Shown in pieces: positions 38,965 to 49,264 of a DNA stretch of 64,000 nt (positions are counted from its first letter, which is position 1; every line of letters begins with the position of its first letter). The notes under the pieces are model-generated. The model saw nothing but the letters and a program-made list of their open reading frames with translations, was not told the DNA's origin and did not search any database. Source of the DNA: Rubidibacter lacunae KORDI 51-2 (GTDB taxonomy: Bacteria > Cyanobacteriota > Cyanobacteriia > Cyanobacteriales > Rubidibacteraceae). The translations under genes were made by a program, and so were the position numbers. The stretch covers positions 37,423-101,422 of the forward strand of contig NZ_ASSJ01000030.1 in NCBI RefSeq assembly GCF_000473895.1, written 5' to 3'.

Positions 38965-39078
38965 ATGAAAGTGCGCCCTTCAGTGCGCCGCATGTGTGAC
39001 AAGTGTCGGGTAATCCGACGTCGCGGTCGGGTGATGGTAATTTGCCAAAATCCAAAGCACAAGCAGCGCCAGGGATAG
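38965..39078 (+). CDS. rpmJ: 50S ribosomal protein L36
   Basis: This 37-residue zinc protein is the smallest of the 50S subunit. It starts [20 protein letters not shown], with zinc ligands Cys11, Cys14, Cys27 and His32 all present, so it is the zinc-containing (C+) form. It lies 86 bases after infA and 58 bases before rpsM, its normal position. Confidence 0.96.
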   Translation: MKVRPSVRRMCDKCRVIRRRGRVMVICQNPKHKQRQG

Positions 39079-39136
39079 AGTTCTTTTTGGCAACTGCACA
39101 AAGTAAAGAGAAAATCGGTCGGGAGAAAATTCAGAC

Positions 39137-39520
39137 GTGGCACGAATCTCTGGCGTCGATCTACCGCGAGACAAGCGGGTCGAGATCGGACTTACTTACA
39201 TCTATGGCATTGGATTGGCACGTTCTCAGGAGATCTTGGACGCAACGGATATCAATCCGGACACGCGGGTCAAAGATTTGGCTGACGAGGAGGTGATCGC
39301 GCTCCGTGCCTTTGTCGAGAAAAACTACCAGGTTGAGGGCGACTTGCGGCGATGGGAAGGCATGAGTATCAAGCGCCTTGCCGACATCGGGACTTACCGC
39401 GGTCGTCGTCATCGAGCTGGGCTACCAGTGCGCGGCCAGCGCACGCGAACGAACGCTCGCACGCGGCGCGGTCGCCGCACAACGGTTGCTGGCAAGAAGA
39501 AGCCGCCGGGTAAGAAATAA
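39137..39520 (+). CDS. rpsM: 30S ribosomal protein S13
   Basis: S13 bridges the 30S head to L5 and contacts P-site tRNA. The start is GTG ([20 protein letters not shown]). The helix-turn-helix core and the basic tail [20 protein letters not shown] are typical of the 127-residue cyanobacterial protein. Confidence 0.97.
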   Translation: MARISGVDLPRDKRVEIGLTYIYGIGLARSQEILDATDINPDTRVKDLADEEVIALRAFVEKNYQVEGDLRRWEGMSIKRLADIGTYRGRRHRAGLPVRGQRTRTNARTRRGRRTTVAGKKKPPGKK

Positions 39521-39573
39521 AGCTTTCCCGCTTTAACAATTAAACGCAGTAGAGTTTTTGGCAGTCGAAAAAC

Positions 39574-39966
39574 ATGGCTCGCACGACGAAGAAGGGTGGA
39601 GCGAAGAAGGCGAAGCGAAACGTTCCAAATGGTGTTGCACACATTCAATCGACGTTCAATAACACGATTGTGACCATATCCGATACGAGCGGCGATGCGA
39701 TTTCATGGGCATCTGCCGGATCGAGCGGTTTCAAGGGCGCCAAAAAGGGAACCCCTTTTGCAGCTCAGACGGCTGCAGATCAAGCAGCCCGTCGCGCAAT
39801 GGAACAGGGCATGCGCCAAGTTGAAGTTATGGTTAGCGGGCCCGGTGCCGGTCGCGAGACGGCTATTCGGGCATTGCAAGGAGCGGGGCTGGAAATCACT
39901 CTCATTCGGGATGTAACCCCGATTCCGCACAACGGCTGCCGTCCGCCTAAGCGACGACGCGTTTGA
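39574..39966 (+). CDS. rpsK: 30S ribosomal protein S11
   Basis: S11 lies in the platform near the mRNA exit. The 130-residue protein has [19 protein letters not shown] and the C-terminal [18 protein letters not shown]. The order rpsM-rpsK-rpoA-rplQ is the alpha operon without rpsD, which is at 5787 in this window. Confidence 0.97.
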   Translation: MARTTKKGGAKKAKRNVPNGVAHIQSTFNNTIVTISDTSGDAISWASAGSSGFKGAKKGTPFAAQTAADQAARRAMEQGMRQVEVMVSGPGAGRETAIRALQGAGLEITLIRDVTPIPHNGCRPPKRRRV

Positions 39967-40080
39967 GTGCGAAGCGAGCAAGCAACATGGGGCTTTTTAT
40001 CAGGTCGTGCCGGCTCGCAGCTCTGGTTGTGCCGGTGCAAGGCGAATTTGGTATTCAAAGACTAGATGGGGGATTCCGCC

Positions 40081-41034
40081 GTGGCGCAGCAGTTTCAGAT
40101 CGAGTGTATAGAGACAAAGACGCAGAAGAACCAGTCTCAGTTCGGGAAGTTCGTCCTTGAGCCGCTCGAGCGCGGCCAGGCTATTACTGTTGGCAATTCT
40201 TTGCGGCGCGTCCTGCTCTCGAACCTAGAGGGGACTGCGGTTACTGCCGTTCGCATTGCGGGTGTCAGCCACGAGTTTGCCACCGTGCCGGGCGTGCGTG
40301 AGGACGTACTGGAGATCTTACTTAACATGAAGGAGATCGTTCTCAACAGTTACGCAACGAGCGCTCAGATCGGTCGCTTAACTGCAATTGGTCCCGGCAA
40401 CGTGACAGCCAGGCAGTTTGAGTTGCCCTCGGAGATAGAAGTTGTCGATCCCGATCAGTTTGTCGCCACTCTTGGCGAAGGAGCCAAGCTGGAGATGGAG
40501 TTTCGGGTCGAGCGCGGCAAGGGGTATCGGACAGTCGATCGCTCTCGCGATGAAGCTGGTTCCTTGGACTTCTTGCAAATAGACGCATTGTTTATGCCCG
40601 TAACCAAGGTCAATTACACCGTGGAAGACGCCCGCGTGGACGGTGCGGCCGCACAGGAACGCTTGGTTCTAGAAATTTCAACTAACGGAAGCTGCAAGCC
40701 TGAAGAGGCATTGTCGCAGGCGGCCGGACTGTTAGTGGATATGTTCAACCCACTTCGCGATCTGACGCTGGAGACGATCCAAGAGGAATTCCAAGAAGAA
40801 GAGGATCCGACCGGTCAGATCCCGATCGAGGAGCTGCAGCTTTCCGTCCGTGCTTACAACTGTCTCAAGCGCGCGCAGATCAATTCTGTCGCCGACTTAC
40901 TCGACTACAGCCACGAGGATCTTTTGGAGATCAAGAACTTTGGGCAGAAGTCTGCCGAAGAAGTCGTCGAAGCACTGCAGCAGCGGTTAGGGATTACGCT
41001 CCCGCAAGAGAAGTCTGCGGCTAAGAAAGCTTAG
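40081..41034 (+). CDS. rpoA: RNA polymerase alpha subunit
   Basis: The alpha subunit dimer scaffolds RNA polymerase assembly and its C-terminal domain binds UP elements and activators. I chose the GTG at 40081, because cyanobacterial proteins start (M)[10 protein letters not shown] and a GGGGGA stretch precedes it; an ATG at 40066 would add five residues. The 317-residue protein has the N-terminal assembly domain ([20 protein letters not shown]) and a complete C-terminal helix-hairpin-helix domain ([20 protein letters not shown]). Confidence 0.95.
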   Translation: MAQQFQIECIETKTQKNQSQFGKFVLEPLERGQAITVGNSLRRVLLSNLEGTAVTAVRIAGVSHEFATVPGVREDVLEILLNMKEIVLNSYATSAQIGRLTAIGPGNVTARQFELPSEIEVVDPDQFVATLGEGAKLEMEFRVERGKGYRTVDRSRDEAGSLDFLQIDALFMPVTKVNYTVEDARVDGAAAQERLVLEISTNGSCKPEEALSQAAGLLVDMFNPLRDLTLETIQEEFQEEEDPTGQIPIEELQLSVRAYNCLKRAQINSVADLLDYSHEDLLEIKNFGQKSAEEVVEALQQRLGITLPQEKSAAKKA

Positions 41035-41090
41035 AACTCCCATCGAGGGTTTGTTGTTTATTCAATTTGGACAGAGCGGAGGTAAAAGTT

Positions 41091-41441
41091 GTGCGTCACC
41101 AGCGTCGCGTGCCCAAACTCGGGCGACCGACCGACCAACGCAAAGCACTGCTGCGATCGCTGGCAACCCAGCTAATTCAGCACGGTCAGGTCAAGACAAC
41201 CAAACATCGCGCCCGCGCCGTTCGTGCGGAAGTCGAGCGCATGATCACCCTAGCCAAGGACGGCTCGCTGGCTGCACGACGACGGGCTTTTGGTTATCTG
41301 TACGACAAACAGCTTGTTCATAATTTATTCGAGAGCGCGCCCGGACGTTATGCCACTCGCAGCGGCGGCTACACGCGCATCGTTCGCACCATGCGTCGGC
41401 GCGGCGATAATGCCGAGATGGCAATCATCGAGTTGGTCTGA
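41091..41441 (+). CDS. rplQ: 50S ribosomal protein L17
   Basis: L17 lies near the tunnel exit. The GTG at 41091, with GGAGGT at 41078-41083, gives 116 residues starting (M)[20 protein letters not shown], the usual form. The open frame back to 41067 lacks a suitable site. truA starts four bases after its stop. Confidence 0.95.
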   Translation: MRHQRRVPKLGRPTDQRKALLRSLATQLIQHGQVKTTKHRARAVRAEVERMITLAKDGSLAARRRAFGYLYDKQLVHNLFESAPGRYATRSGGYTRIVRTMRRRGDNAEMAIIELV

Positions 41442-41444
41442 GCG

Positions 41445-42338
41445 ATGGTGGGGTCGGATTCGGCAAGCGCAATGCAACGAGTGGTCCTCGTCGTCCAGTA
41501 CTTGGGCGGCGACTTTTGCGGTTGGCAGCGCCAGGCAACCGGTCGAACCGTCCAAGCCACGATTGAGGATGCGATCGCGACGGCTCTTGACTTAGCCAGA
41601 TTGCCCGTCCCCGAGCGAGTTGTGTTGCACGGAGCCGGGCGAACCGATGCAGGCGTTCATGCGGCAGCTCAAATCGCGCATTTCGACACCGACAGTCCGA
41701 TCCCAGCGCAGAAGTGGGCGCCGGTACTCAATCGCGTGCTTCCAGACGACATATCGATCCGCGCATCGGCCGCCGTTCCGGCTACCTGGCACGCCCAGTT
41801 TTCGGCATTGTGGCGGCGCTATCGTTACACTTTGTATACGGATGGGTGTCCCAACCTTTTCGTGCAACCCTTCTGCTGGCATTATTACCACGCACCGCTG
41901 CAGATCGAACCGATGCAGGCCGCGCTTGTCCCGCTGCTCGGGCGCCATCATCTGGCAGCTTTTCACCGCGCGGGTTCCGGCCGCCCTCATTCGTGGGTTC
42001 AGGTTCAATCTGCTGAGTGCCGTCGCCGGGGTTCCTTTGTCCTGTTTGAGATCCAAGCGAGCGGTTTCCTCTACGGGATGGTGCGCTTGCTTGTAGGTCT
42101 GTTGGTCGAAGTTGGGCGTGGATCGCGATCGCCGGAAGAGTTCACGCGCATCTGGACCGAGCAACGCCGCGACCTCGTCAAGTACTCCGCACCGGCACGC
42201 GGGTTGTGCTTGCTACGCGTTGGGTATCCCGAGTTTCCAATTCCTCCAAGCGTTTGGTACGACGCCCAGCCGCAATTTTGTTTTGCTTCACTCTCAGCCG
42301 ATTCAGTCACGACCGAACCCGTAGCGAACCACCGATGA
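41445..42338 (+). CDS. truA: tRNA pseudouridine(38-40) synthase TruA
   Basis: TruA converts uridines 38-40 of the anticodon stem-loop to pseudouridine. The catalytic aspartate is Asp68 in [11 protein letters not shown]. The 297 residues include [13 protein letters not shown] and the C-terminal [16 protein letters not shown] and [11 protein letters not shown] segments. About 30 C-terminal residues are non-conserved. Its stop overlaps the rplM start as ATGA. Confidence 0.94.
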   Translation: MVGSDSASAMQRVVLVVQYLGGDFCGWQRQATGRTVQATIEDAIATALDLARLPVPERVVLHGAGRTDAGVHAAAQIAHFDTDSPIPAQKWAPVLNRVLPDDISIRASAAVPATWHAQFSALWRRYRYTLYTDGCPNLFVQPFCWHYYHAPLQIEPMQAALVPLLGRHHLAAFHRAGSGRPHSWVQVQSAECRRRGSFVLFEIQASGFLYGMVRLLVGLLVEVGRGSRSPEEFTRIWTEQRRDLVKYSAPARGLCLLRVGYPEFPIPPSVWYDAQPQFCFASLSADSVTTEPVANHR

Positions 42339-42793
42339 TTACTAGTAAAACGCCTTTACCCAACTCCGATACGATCGAGCGCAATTGGTACGTTGTCGAT
42401 GCAGCCGATCGGCGCCTGGGGCGGTTGGCAGCTCAGATTGCCAACATCCTTCGCGGCAAAAATAAGCCTTACTTTACGCCACACATGGATACGGGTGACT
42501 TCGTGATTGTCGTCAATGCCGAGAAGGCGATCGTGACGGGCAATAAAGCCTCTCAAAAACTTTACCGCCGTCACTCCGGTCGTCCCGGCGGGATGAAAAC
42601 AGAGACCTTCATGCAGCTGCAGGCTCGCATTCCAGAACGCATCATCGAGAAAGCGGTTAAGGGCATGCTGCCGAAGAACTCGCTAGGACGTCAGCTCTTC
42701 ACCAAGCTGAAGGTTTATGCCGGACCCGAGCATCCGCACCAAGCACAACAACCGCAGGTCCTCGATCTCAATACTATTCCTGGAGGGAACTAA
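42335..42793 (+). CDS. rplM: 50S ribosomal protein L13
   Basis: L13 is an early 50S assembly protein. The ATG at 42335 overlaps the truA stop and yields 152 residues with [20 protein letters not shown] and [20 protein letters not shown]. The frame upstream is open but lies inside truA. Its TAA overlaps the rpsI ATG by one base. Confidence 0.96.
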   Translation: MITSKTPLPNSDTIERNWYVVDAADRRLGRLAAQIANILRGKNKPYFTPHMDTGDFVIVVNAEKAIVTGNKASQKLYRRHSGRPGGMKTETFMQLQARIPERIIEKAVKGMLPKNSLGRQLFTKLKVYAGPEHPHQAQQPQVLDLNTIPGGN

Positions 42794-43206
42794 TGCAGGC
42801 AACCAGCAACGACGATCGCGCTGTTTACTGGGGTACCGGACGTCGCAAGGCGTCGGTGGCGCGCGTGCGGCTCGTGCCCGGCACTGGTCAGATCGTGGTC
42901 AACGATCGCCCCGGCGACAACTATTTCAACTACAATCCCAGCTACTTAGCAGCGGCAAAGGCTCCGCTTGAAGTTCTCGGATTGGAAACCGAGTACGACA
43001 TCCTCGTCCGCGCGCACGGTGGCGGACTGACGGGGCAGGCCGATGCCGTCAAGCTCGGTGTCGCGCGGGCATTATGCCAGCTCGACCCGGAAAATCGCGG
43101 TCCGCTCAAGGTGGAAGGCTATTTGCGCCGCGATCCGCGCGCCAAGGAACGGAAAAAGTACGGATTGCACAAAGCCCGCAAGGCCCCGCAGTTCTCCAAG
43201 CGCTAA
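42793..43206 (+). CDS. rpsI: 30S ribosomal protein S9
   Basis: S9 reaches the P-site tRNA with its C-terminal tail, here ending [11 protein letters not shown] with the conserved terminal Lys-Arg. The 137-residue protein has [20 protein letters not shown] and the [19 protein letters not shown] core. A small ATTATC/GATAAT hairpin follows the stop. Confidence 0.97.
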   Translation: MQATSNDDRAVYWGTGRRKASVARVRLVPGTGQIVVNDRPGDNYFNYNPSYLAAAKAPLEVLGLETEYDILVRAHGGGLTGQADAVKLGVARALCQLDPENRGPLKVEGYLRRDPRAKERKKYGLHKARKAPQFSKR

Positions 43207-43311
43207 TTATCCACGCGATAATGAAGTTCTTTGCCGCAGCCGTGTGCTGATAACCAGGCGGAGTTCTCTGGCGTTCTAACCCAAGTTATCAGTCGAGTTA
43301 CGCAGCGAATC

Positions 43312-43611
43312 ATGCCAAAACCAGGTATCCATCCCGAGTGGTACCCCGAAGCAAAAGTTATCTGCAATGGGGAAGTGGTGATGACGGTGGGGGCGACCCA
43401 GCCGGAAATTCACGTTGACGTGTGGTCGGGTAACCATCCGTTCTACACGGGTACTCAGAAAATTATCGACACGGAAGGTCGCGTCGATCGCTTCATGCGG
43501 AAGTACGGCATGTTCGGCGGCGAGGCCCAAGCAGATGCTCCGGAAGCAAGTGCGGCCGACAAACCGAATCGGCCGAGGCTAGGCAGCAAGAAAAAGAAGA
43601 AGAAAAAGTAG
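43312..43611 (+). CDS. rpmE: 50S ribosomal protein L31, zinc-free type, poly-Lys tail
   Basis: L31 bridges the central protuberance to the 30S head. The ATG at 43312 gives MPKPGIHPEWYPEAKVICNG, a 99-residue protein longer than the usual ~70-80. Of the four zinc cysteines of C+ L31 only one remains (VICNGE), and the segment VDVWSGNHPFYTG lacks the second pair, so it is a C-minus form. Residues after about 70 form an Ala/Asp-rich linker ending in seven lysines. Confidence 0.93.
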   Translation: MPKPGIHPEWYPEAKVICNGEVVMTVGATQPEIHVDVWSGNHPFYTGTQKIIDTEGRVDRFMRKYGMFGGEAQADAPEASAADKPNRPRLGSKKKKKKK

Positions 43612-44820
<1,209 letters not shown>

Positions 44821-44994
44821 GTCGCGCCAAGTCGCACAACCAACAGAGTACTTGTCACCATTCGTTTTCTGGCGCTAAGGGTGGGGTTCGGGATCCGTTC
44901 CCTTGCGGCAGGCGATCGCAGCGGGCAGTTATTCTATAGTGATGGACCGCGGGCGAACTCGCCAGCGGTCCCTTTACCAGTTAACCCAGCAATT

Positions 44995-46287
44995 ATGGTC
45001 TCGACCGTAAAACCCGATTCGCCAGCACAGTTAGCGCGCGTCGTCGAATTGGCACAGACGTTGGCACCGCGCCTGATCGAGATTCGCCGACACCTTCATT
45101 CCCATCCAGAACTCAGCGGTCAGGAGCACCAGACAGCTGCTTATGTAGCGGGCGTGCTGTCATCGTGCGGCTTGCGAGTGCGAGAGGCCGTGGGTAAAAC
45201 CGGCGTCGTGGGCGAGCTGAACGGCAGTCGCGGCGATCGCACCCTGGCCATCCGGACGGATATGGACGCGCTGCCCATCCAGGAGCTAACCGGCCTGGAG
45301 TTTGCGTCGCGCGTGCCAGGTGTGATGCACGCCTGCGGTCACGACGTCCACGCAACCTTAGGGATGGGGGTGGCAATGGTGCTGTCGCAACTTGGGGAGC
45401 CGCTGCCGGGTACCGTACGGTTTGTGTTTCAGCCTGCGGAGGAAATAGCACAGGGGGCGCGCTGGGCGATCGCGGATGGAGCGATGCAAGGCGTCGATGC
45501 CATCTTGGGCGTTCACGTTTATCCGTCGCTGCCCGTGCAGTCGGTAGGAATTCGCTACGGCGCGCTGACGGCCGCGGCTGACGACTTGGAAATTGTCATT
45601 CAGGGCGAGTCCGGGCACGGCGCGCGGCCCCACGAAGCCGTCGATGCGATTTGGATTGCCGCCCAAGTGATAACAACTTTGCAGCAGGCGATCGCGCGCA
45701 CGCACAACTCTTTGCGACCGGTGGTGCTGACGATCGGGCAGATTGAAGGCGGCCGCGCGCCGAACGTGATTGCCGATCGCGTCCGGATGACAGGCACGGT
45801 GCGATCGCTACATCCCGACACCCATGCGAAGCTGCCGGGCTGGATCGAGAACATCGTCAAGAGCGTTTGCCAGACATACGGTGCAACGCAGACAGTCGAC
45901 TATCAGCGGGGCGTGCCGTCGGTGCATAACGACTCGGAGCTAACGCGGCTGGTCGAGTCGGCGGCGCGCGAAGGGTTGGGACCCGAGTGCATCCGGACGA
46001 TCGCCGAGCCGTCGCTAGGAGCAGAGGATTTTTCGCTATACCTGCAGCACGCACCGGGGATGATGTTCCGTTTGGGAGTCGGGCGTCCGGACGGTCCGAA
46101 TTATCCGCTTCACCATCCGAAGTTCGAGGTCGATGAAGCCGCGATTGTAACCGGCGTCGTGACCCTGGCTTACTCCGCTTGCAAGTATTTTCAGCAAATT
46201 CAGTCGCCCGTATCGGAGTCGACAGGCGATCGCGCTGCCGAGACTCGATATGGCCCTGCTCGGGGAACTGAGAACCTTGCTGAGTGA
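44995..46287 (+). CDS. M20 family amidohydrolase (IAA-amino acid hydrolase-like)
   Basis: This metallopeptidase-fold enzyme removes N-acyl groups from amino acids; the physiological substrate is unknown. Metal-site motifs visible are RRHLHSHPELSGQE, RTDMDALPIQE, MHACGHDVHATLGMG and FQPAEEIAQGAR. The ATG at 44995 was chosen over the upstream open frame, whose residues are not conserved, giving 430 residues. The last ~30 residues (after SACKYFQQIQS) are a non-conserved extension. Confidence 0.9.
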   Translation: MVSTVKPDSPAQLARVVELAQTLAPRLIEIRRHLHSHPELSGQEHQTAAYVAGVLSSCGLRVREAVGKTGVVGELNGSRGDRTLAIRTDMDALPIQELTGLEFASRVPGVMHACGHDVHATLGMGVAMVLSQLGEPLPGTVRFVFQPAEEIAQGARWAIADGAMQGVDAILGVHVYPSLPVQSVGIRYGALTAAADDLEIVIQGESGHGARPHEAVDAIWIAAQVITTLQQAIARTHNSLRPVVLTIGQIEGGRAPNVIADRVRMTGTVRSLHPDTHAKLPGWIENIVKSVCQTYGATQTVDYQRGVPSVHNDSELTRLVESAAREGLGPECIRTIAEPSLGAEDFSLYLQHAPGMMFRLGVGRPDGPNYPLHHPKFEVDEAAIVTGVVTLAYSACKYFQQIQSPVSESTGDRAAETRYGPARGTENLAE

Positions 46288-46461
46288 ACTGAAGTCTCCC
46301 AGGAAAAACAGTGTCCATTGATTGTGTGGCTTGCATTGACCTGTCCCCACCTATTCGAGCCCCCTTTTAGCAAGACAAAATTGCAGGCAGTAGGTGACCG
46401 TGGTGGCGGCGATCGCGCCACCGAGTTGCTACTGGTCGAAAGTAAGGAAACGAGATCGACA

Positions 46462-47094
46462 ATGACTGCTAAGCAAGCGGGCGAGGAGCAACTAATCGTT
46501 TTCACTCGCTACCCGGTGCCGGGAACGACCAAGACACGGTTGATTCCATCGCTCGGTGCAGACGGTGCCGCAGCGCTGCAGCGCCAAATGAGCGAAACGA
46601 CGCTTGACGAGGCACGGCGACTGCGGAGAACACGGAGCACGGAAATAGAAGTTCTCTTTTCGGGCGGGACGCGATCTCAGCTCGTGGCGTGGTTGGGTCC
46701 GGACGTGGAGTATCGAGCGCAAAGCGACGGCGACCTCGGTCAGCGCCTGACGGCAGCCTTCGCTGGCGCGTTCGGGAGCGGGAAACGGCGGGTAGCGGCG
46801 ATCGGTATCGACTGTCCGGATCTGTCGGCAACAATTTTGCGAGAAGCCTTCGCGCATTTAGAACGATCGGATCTCGTTCTCGGTCCGGCAACTGACGGCG
46901 GATACTACCTCATCGGTATGGGGTGTTTCTATTCGGAATTGTTTGCCGACATTGCCTGGAGTACCGATGTCGTGCGCGCACAGACGCTGGCGATCGCCGG
47001 ACGCCTCGGGCTCAAATCTGCCCTCTTGCCGGAGCTGAGTGACGTGGACCGTCCCGAAGATTTAGTGCGGTGGCAGCAGGCAAGCGATCGCTGA
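46462..47094 (+). CDS. TIGR04282 family glycosyltransferase-like protein (DUF2064)
   Basis: The 210-residue protein has a nucleotide-diphospho-sugar transferase fold: VFTRYPVPGTTKTRLIPSLG at the start, AIGIDCPDLS in the middle and GPATDGGYYLIGM after it. The family name refers to arsenosugar biosynthesis clusters, but no arsenic gene accompanies it here, so the substrate is open. The ATG at 46462 follows a GGAAACGAG stretch; the open frame to 46318 adds non-conserved residues. It converges on the kinase gene. Confidence 0.85.
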   Translation: MTAKQAGEEQLIVFTRYPVPGTTKTRLIPSLGADGAAALQRQMSETTLDEARRLRRTRSTEIEVLFSGGTRSQLVAWLGPDVEYRAQSDGDLGQRLTAAFAGAFGSGKRRVAAIGIDCPDLSATILREAFAHLERSDLVLGPATDGGYYLIGMGCFYSELFADIAWSTDVVRAQTLAIAGRLGLKSALLPELSDVDRPEDLVRWQQASDR

Positions 47095-47176
47095 ACCGCT
47101 TCCCAGGATTTGCTCGCTTTTTGTTCGCTTGTCATCGAACTGGTCCCAAGACCAAACGTTCTAGTTCAAGAGCGTT

Positions 47177-48808
47177 CTAGTTCATCAGTGCGTAGACGAG
47201 ATTGTAAACCAGGCGAAACAGAGTCACCAGAAGCGTTACAGCTGCACCGGCAAGCACTGATACGATCGTGACTTGCAGCAACACTGCGGGCGAGGCTGAC
47301 TTGATGAATAGTATGCCAGCGCTCGAGATCGAGAAGGTCAGTACCGCCAAAATCGGTAAATCGATTTTCTCGATAACACGCCGATAGAGCGTGTAGAGCA
47401 ACCCGCCCATCGTGGCACCCCACAACCCAATCGCGAAAGGCGGGGGTAGCGGCAGGACGCGCACCAGCAGCAAAAATAACTGTGCACCTTCAAAGCCGAT
47501 AAACGCGGCGCTCACCAGCACTTCCAGCAACGAGAAACGCGGGGCGGACGGCGGACGGCGGGCAGGTTTTCTCGCGGGCGAGCGCGCGACCGTGTCGGGT
47601 CGAGCTACCTGTGGAGATGCTAGGGCTGGTGGCGCTGGTGGCGGAGCGGCGATCGGGGGCGCCGGCGATTGTTGACATGTCGGTTGCTGAAGCGTAGGTA
47701 TGGATGGAGCTGGCGATGGCGTTCCCGCGAGCGGTGCAGCACTGGGCAACTCGGGCATCAAATCGGGCGGTATGTTGGTTGGGACCTTAGGCAACTCTTG
47801 CATTGGCAGGTCAGATAGCAGGTCGGGCCGAGCGGCTGTCTTGTTTCCAGGTGGGACCGCCGCGACCGGCTCGTGCAGGGCTCGCAGCACCGCAGCCGCC
47901 GACCGGAAGCGTTCTCGAGGCGCGGGACTTAACATGCGATCCAGCACGTCGGCAAGTTGGATGCTAACCTGCGCCCGCGATCGCCAAACCCACTGATTGT
48001 TGTAGGAATCATACAAGTCCTCCACCGGCCGGCCGGTGGCAAACGTCAGGCAGGTGGCTGCGAGCGCATAAAGGTCCGTAGACGGATAAATTGTCGCGCC
48101 TTGCATTTGCTCCGGCGGTGCAAAGCCTTGAGAGTAGATCCCGGTCGAGCTCCCAGGACCGCCTGCTGTCACTTGTTTTACCGCTCCGAAATCCAGCAAG
48201 TAGAGCACGCCCTCGCGCGATCGCATGATGTTCGACGGTTTGATATCGCGGTGGATCGTGTCATTTTGGTGGACGAATTGCAGCACGAGCAGGATTTCTT
48301 CGAGCACCTCGCGCACTTCAGCTTCGTCAAAGGCTCCCCGGCGATCGCGCTCGAGCTCGAGAGTTTCGCCGTCGATAAATTCTTGAGCGAGATAGAAGAA
48401 TTCGCATTTGCCCGCACCGGCCGCGTCGGGCGCTTCTACGGGAAAAGAGGCGTAGAGATCTGGGATTTGCGGGTGTTTGTTGCCGAGTTCCTCAAGGGCA
48501 ATGGCCTCGCGTTCGAAACGATCGCGGGCGAGTTGAAGGGACTTGGAACTGAGACCGGGCGGCGGCTGGAACTGCTTAAGAGCGCAGAGACGCAAGGTGG
48601 GCGTGTAGCGATCGCGGGCCAGAAAAGCCGCTCCGAACCCACCCTGACCGAGCTTACGCAAGGGAATATATCGACCACCGAGAATCTGCGGCATCCCGCA
48701 GGTACGGCAATATCTCTGCTCTGCCTTTTTGAGAACTGCCGGTTTGTCAAGGTCGGGAAAACTATTCTGGGGATGCGAGCAGCCCGGTCGGGTGCAGTAA
48801 GTTTCCAT
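47177..48808 (-). CDS. Ser/Thr protein kinase with N-terminal zinc ribbon and C-terminal membrane helices
   Basis: Eukaryotic-type kinase of 543 residues. Four cysteines at 5, 10, 34 and 37 form a likely zinc ribbon. The kinase spans about residues 44-315: LGQGGFGAAFLARD (glycine loop), Lys78, IHRDIKPSNIM (catalytic loop), LLDFGAVK (in place of DFG) and APPEQMQG (activation-segment end). A Pro/Ala-rich linker follows to about 430, then three or so hydrophobic helices, so the kinase is membrane-tethered with its catalytic part in the cytoplasm. It is divergent from the large phosphatase gene. Targets are unknown. Confidence 0.93.
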   Translation of the reverse strand: METYCTRPGCSHPQNSFPDLDKPAVLKKAEQRYCRTCGMPQILGGRYIPLRKLGQGGFGAAFLARDRYTPTLRLCALKQFQPPPGLSSKSLQLARDRFEREAIALEELGNKHPQIPDLYASFPVEAPDAAGAGKCEFFYLAQEFIDGETLELERDRRGAFDEAEVREVLEEILLVLQFVHQNDTIHRDIKPSNIMRSREGVLYLLDFGAVKQVTAGGPGSSTGIYSQGFAPPEQMQGATIYPSTDLYALAATCLTFATGRPVEDLYDSYNNQWVWRSRAQVSIQLADVLDRMLSPAPRERFRSAAAVLRALHEPVAAVPPGNKTAARPDLLSDLPMQELPKVPTNIPPDLMPELPSAAPLAGTPSPAPSIPTLQQPTCQQSPAPPIAAPPPAPPALASPQVARPDTVARSPARKPARRPPSAPRFSLLEVLVSAAFIGFEGAQLFLLLVRVLPLPPPFAIGLWGATMGGLLYTLYRRVIEKIDLPILAVLTFSISSAGILFIKSASPAVLLQVTIVSVLAGAAVTLLVTLFRLVYNLVYALMN

Positions 48809-49264
48809 GAATTCGGTCGCAGGGAGACGATGCCAGCAGTAGCAGAGTTGTCATTAGGCGGCAGTTGCCCCCATTTTACGTGGTTTCCCACGACCTCCCA
48901 AAACCAGGACCGCGCGATCGGGATCCGAACGCCCAAGGTCAGTCCGATCGCCTCCGACTGCATCGTACCCTCACCGCCGGAACAAAGTCGACCTAAAGTG
49001 TCAAGCACCTCATGGCATTGCTGACGGTACGATGCGACCGAACCGATACTATTACCTGGCAAAAACACGCGCCTTTTGTGAATTGAAATACCATGCACAA
49101 TCGCCGCATCAACTAACACCAATGTCTTCGATCGCAACCCTAAGCTTTACGCATTCATAATCACAGCTTAACCCGAGCGAACCGATGCCTTAATGTAGCC
49201 GTGATAATTTGCCTGATGGTCGCAACGCGATCGCGATCGGACAGCAAATGAGGGAACGGCTATC
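48809..49264. other. Divergent intergenic region, kinase / phosphatase
   Basis: This 456-base stretch separates two divergently read genes. Towards the phosphatase it holds a candidate Pho box (49167-49196), a GATAAT -10-like element and an AGGGA ribosome-binding site at 49251-49255. The middle contains a minus-strand open frame continuous with an out-of-frame reading of the kinase, which I do not accept as a gene. No RNA gene is seen. Confidence 0.5.
49167..49208 (+). promoter_or_regulatory. Candidate Pho box and -10 for the multidomain phosphatase
   Basis: Three 8-base units are spaced by three bases: CTTAACCC, CGAACCGA and CTTAATGT (49167-49196). This is the 11-base periodicity described for cyanobacterial PhoB (SphR) sites with consensus near CTTAACCT. 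The first unit matches best and the other two are partial. GATAAT follows six bases later at 49203-49208. This would put the gene under phosphate-starvation control, in keeping with its domains. Confidence 0.45.

Noticed and set aside
47140..47190. Short direct repeat GTTCTAGTTCA near the kinase stop codon
   Set aside because: It is only two short copies at a convergent gene end and probably due to chance.
47957..49024. Plus-strand open frame of 355 residues
   Set aside because: It is antisense to the Ser/Thr kinase and has no recognisable domain.
48436..49137. Minus-strand open frame of 233 residues covering the kinase start and the upstream gap
   Set aside because: It overlaps the kinase in another frame and shows no family features in its unique part.
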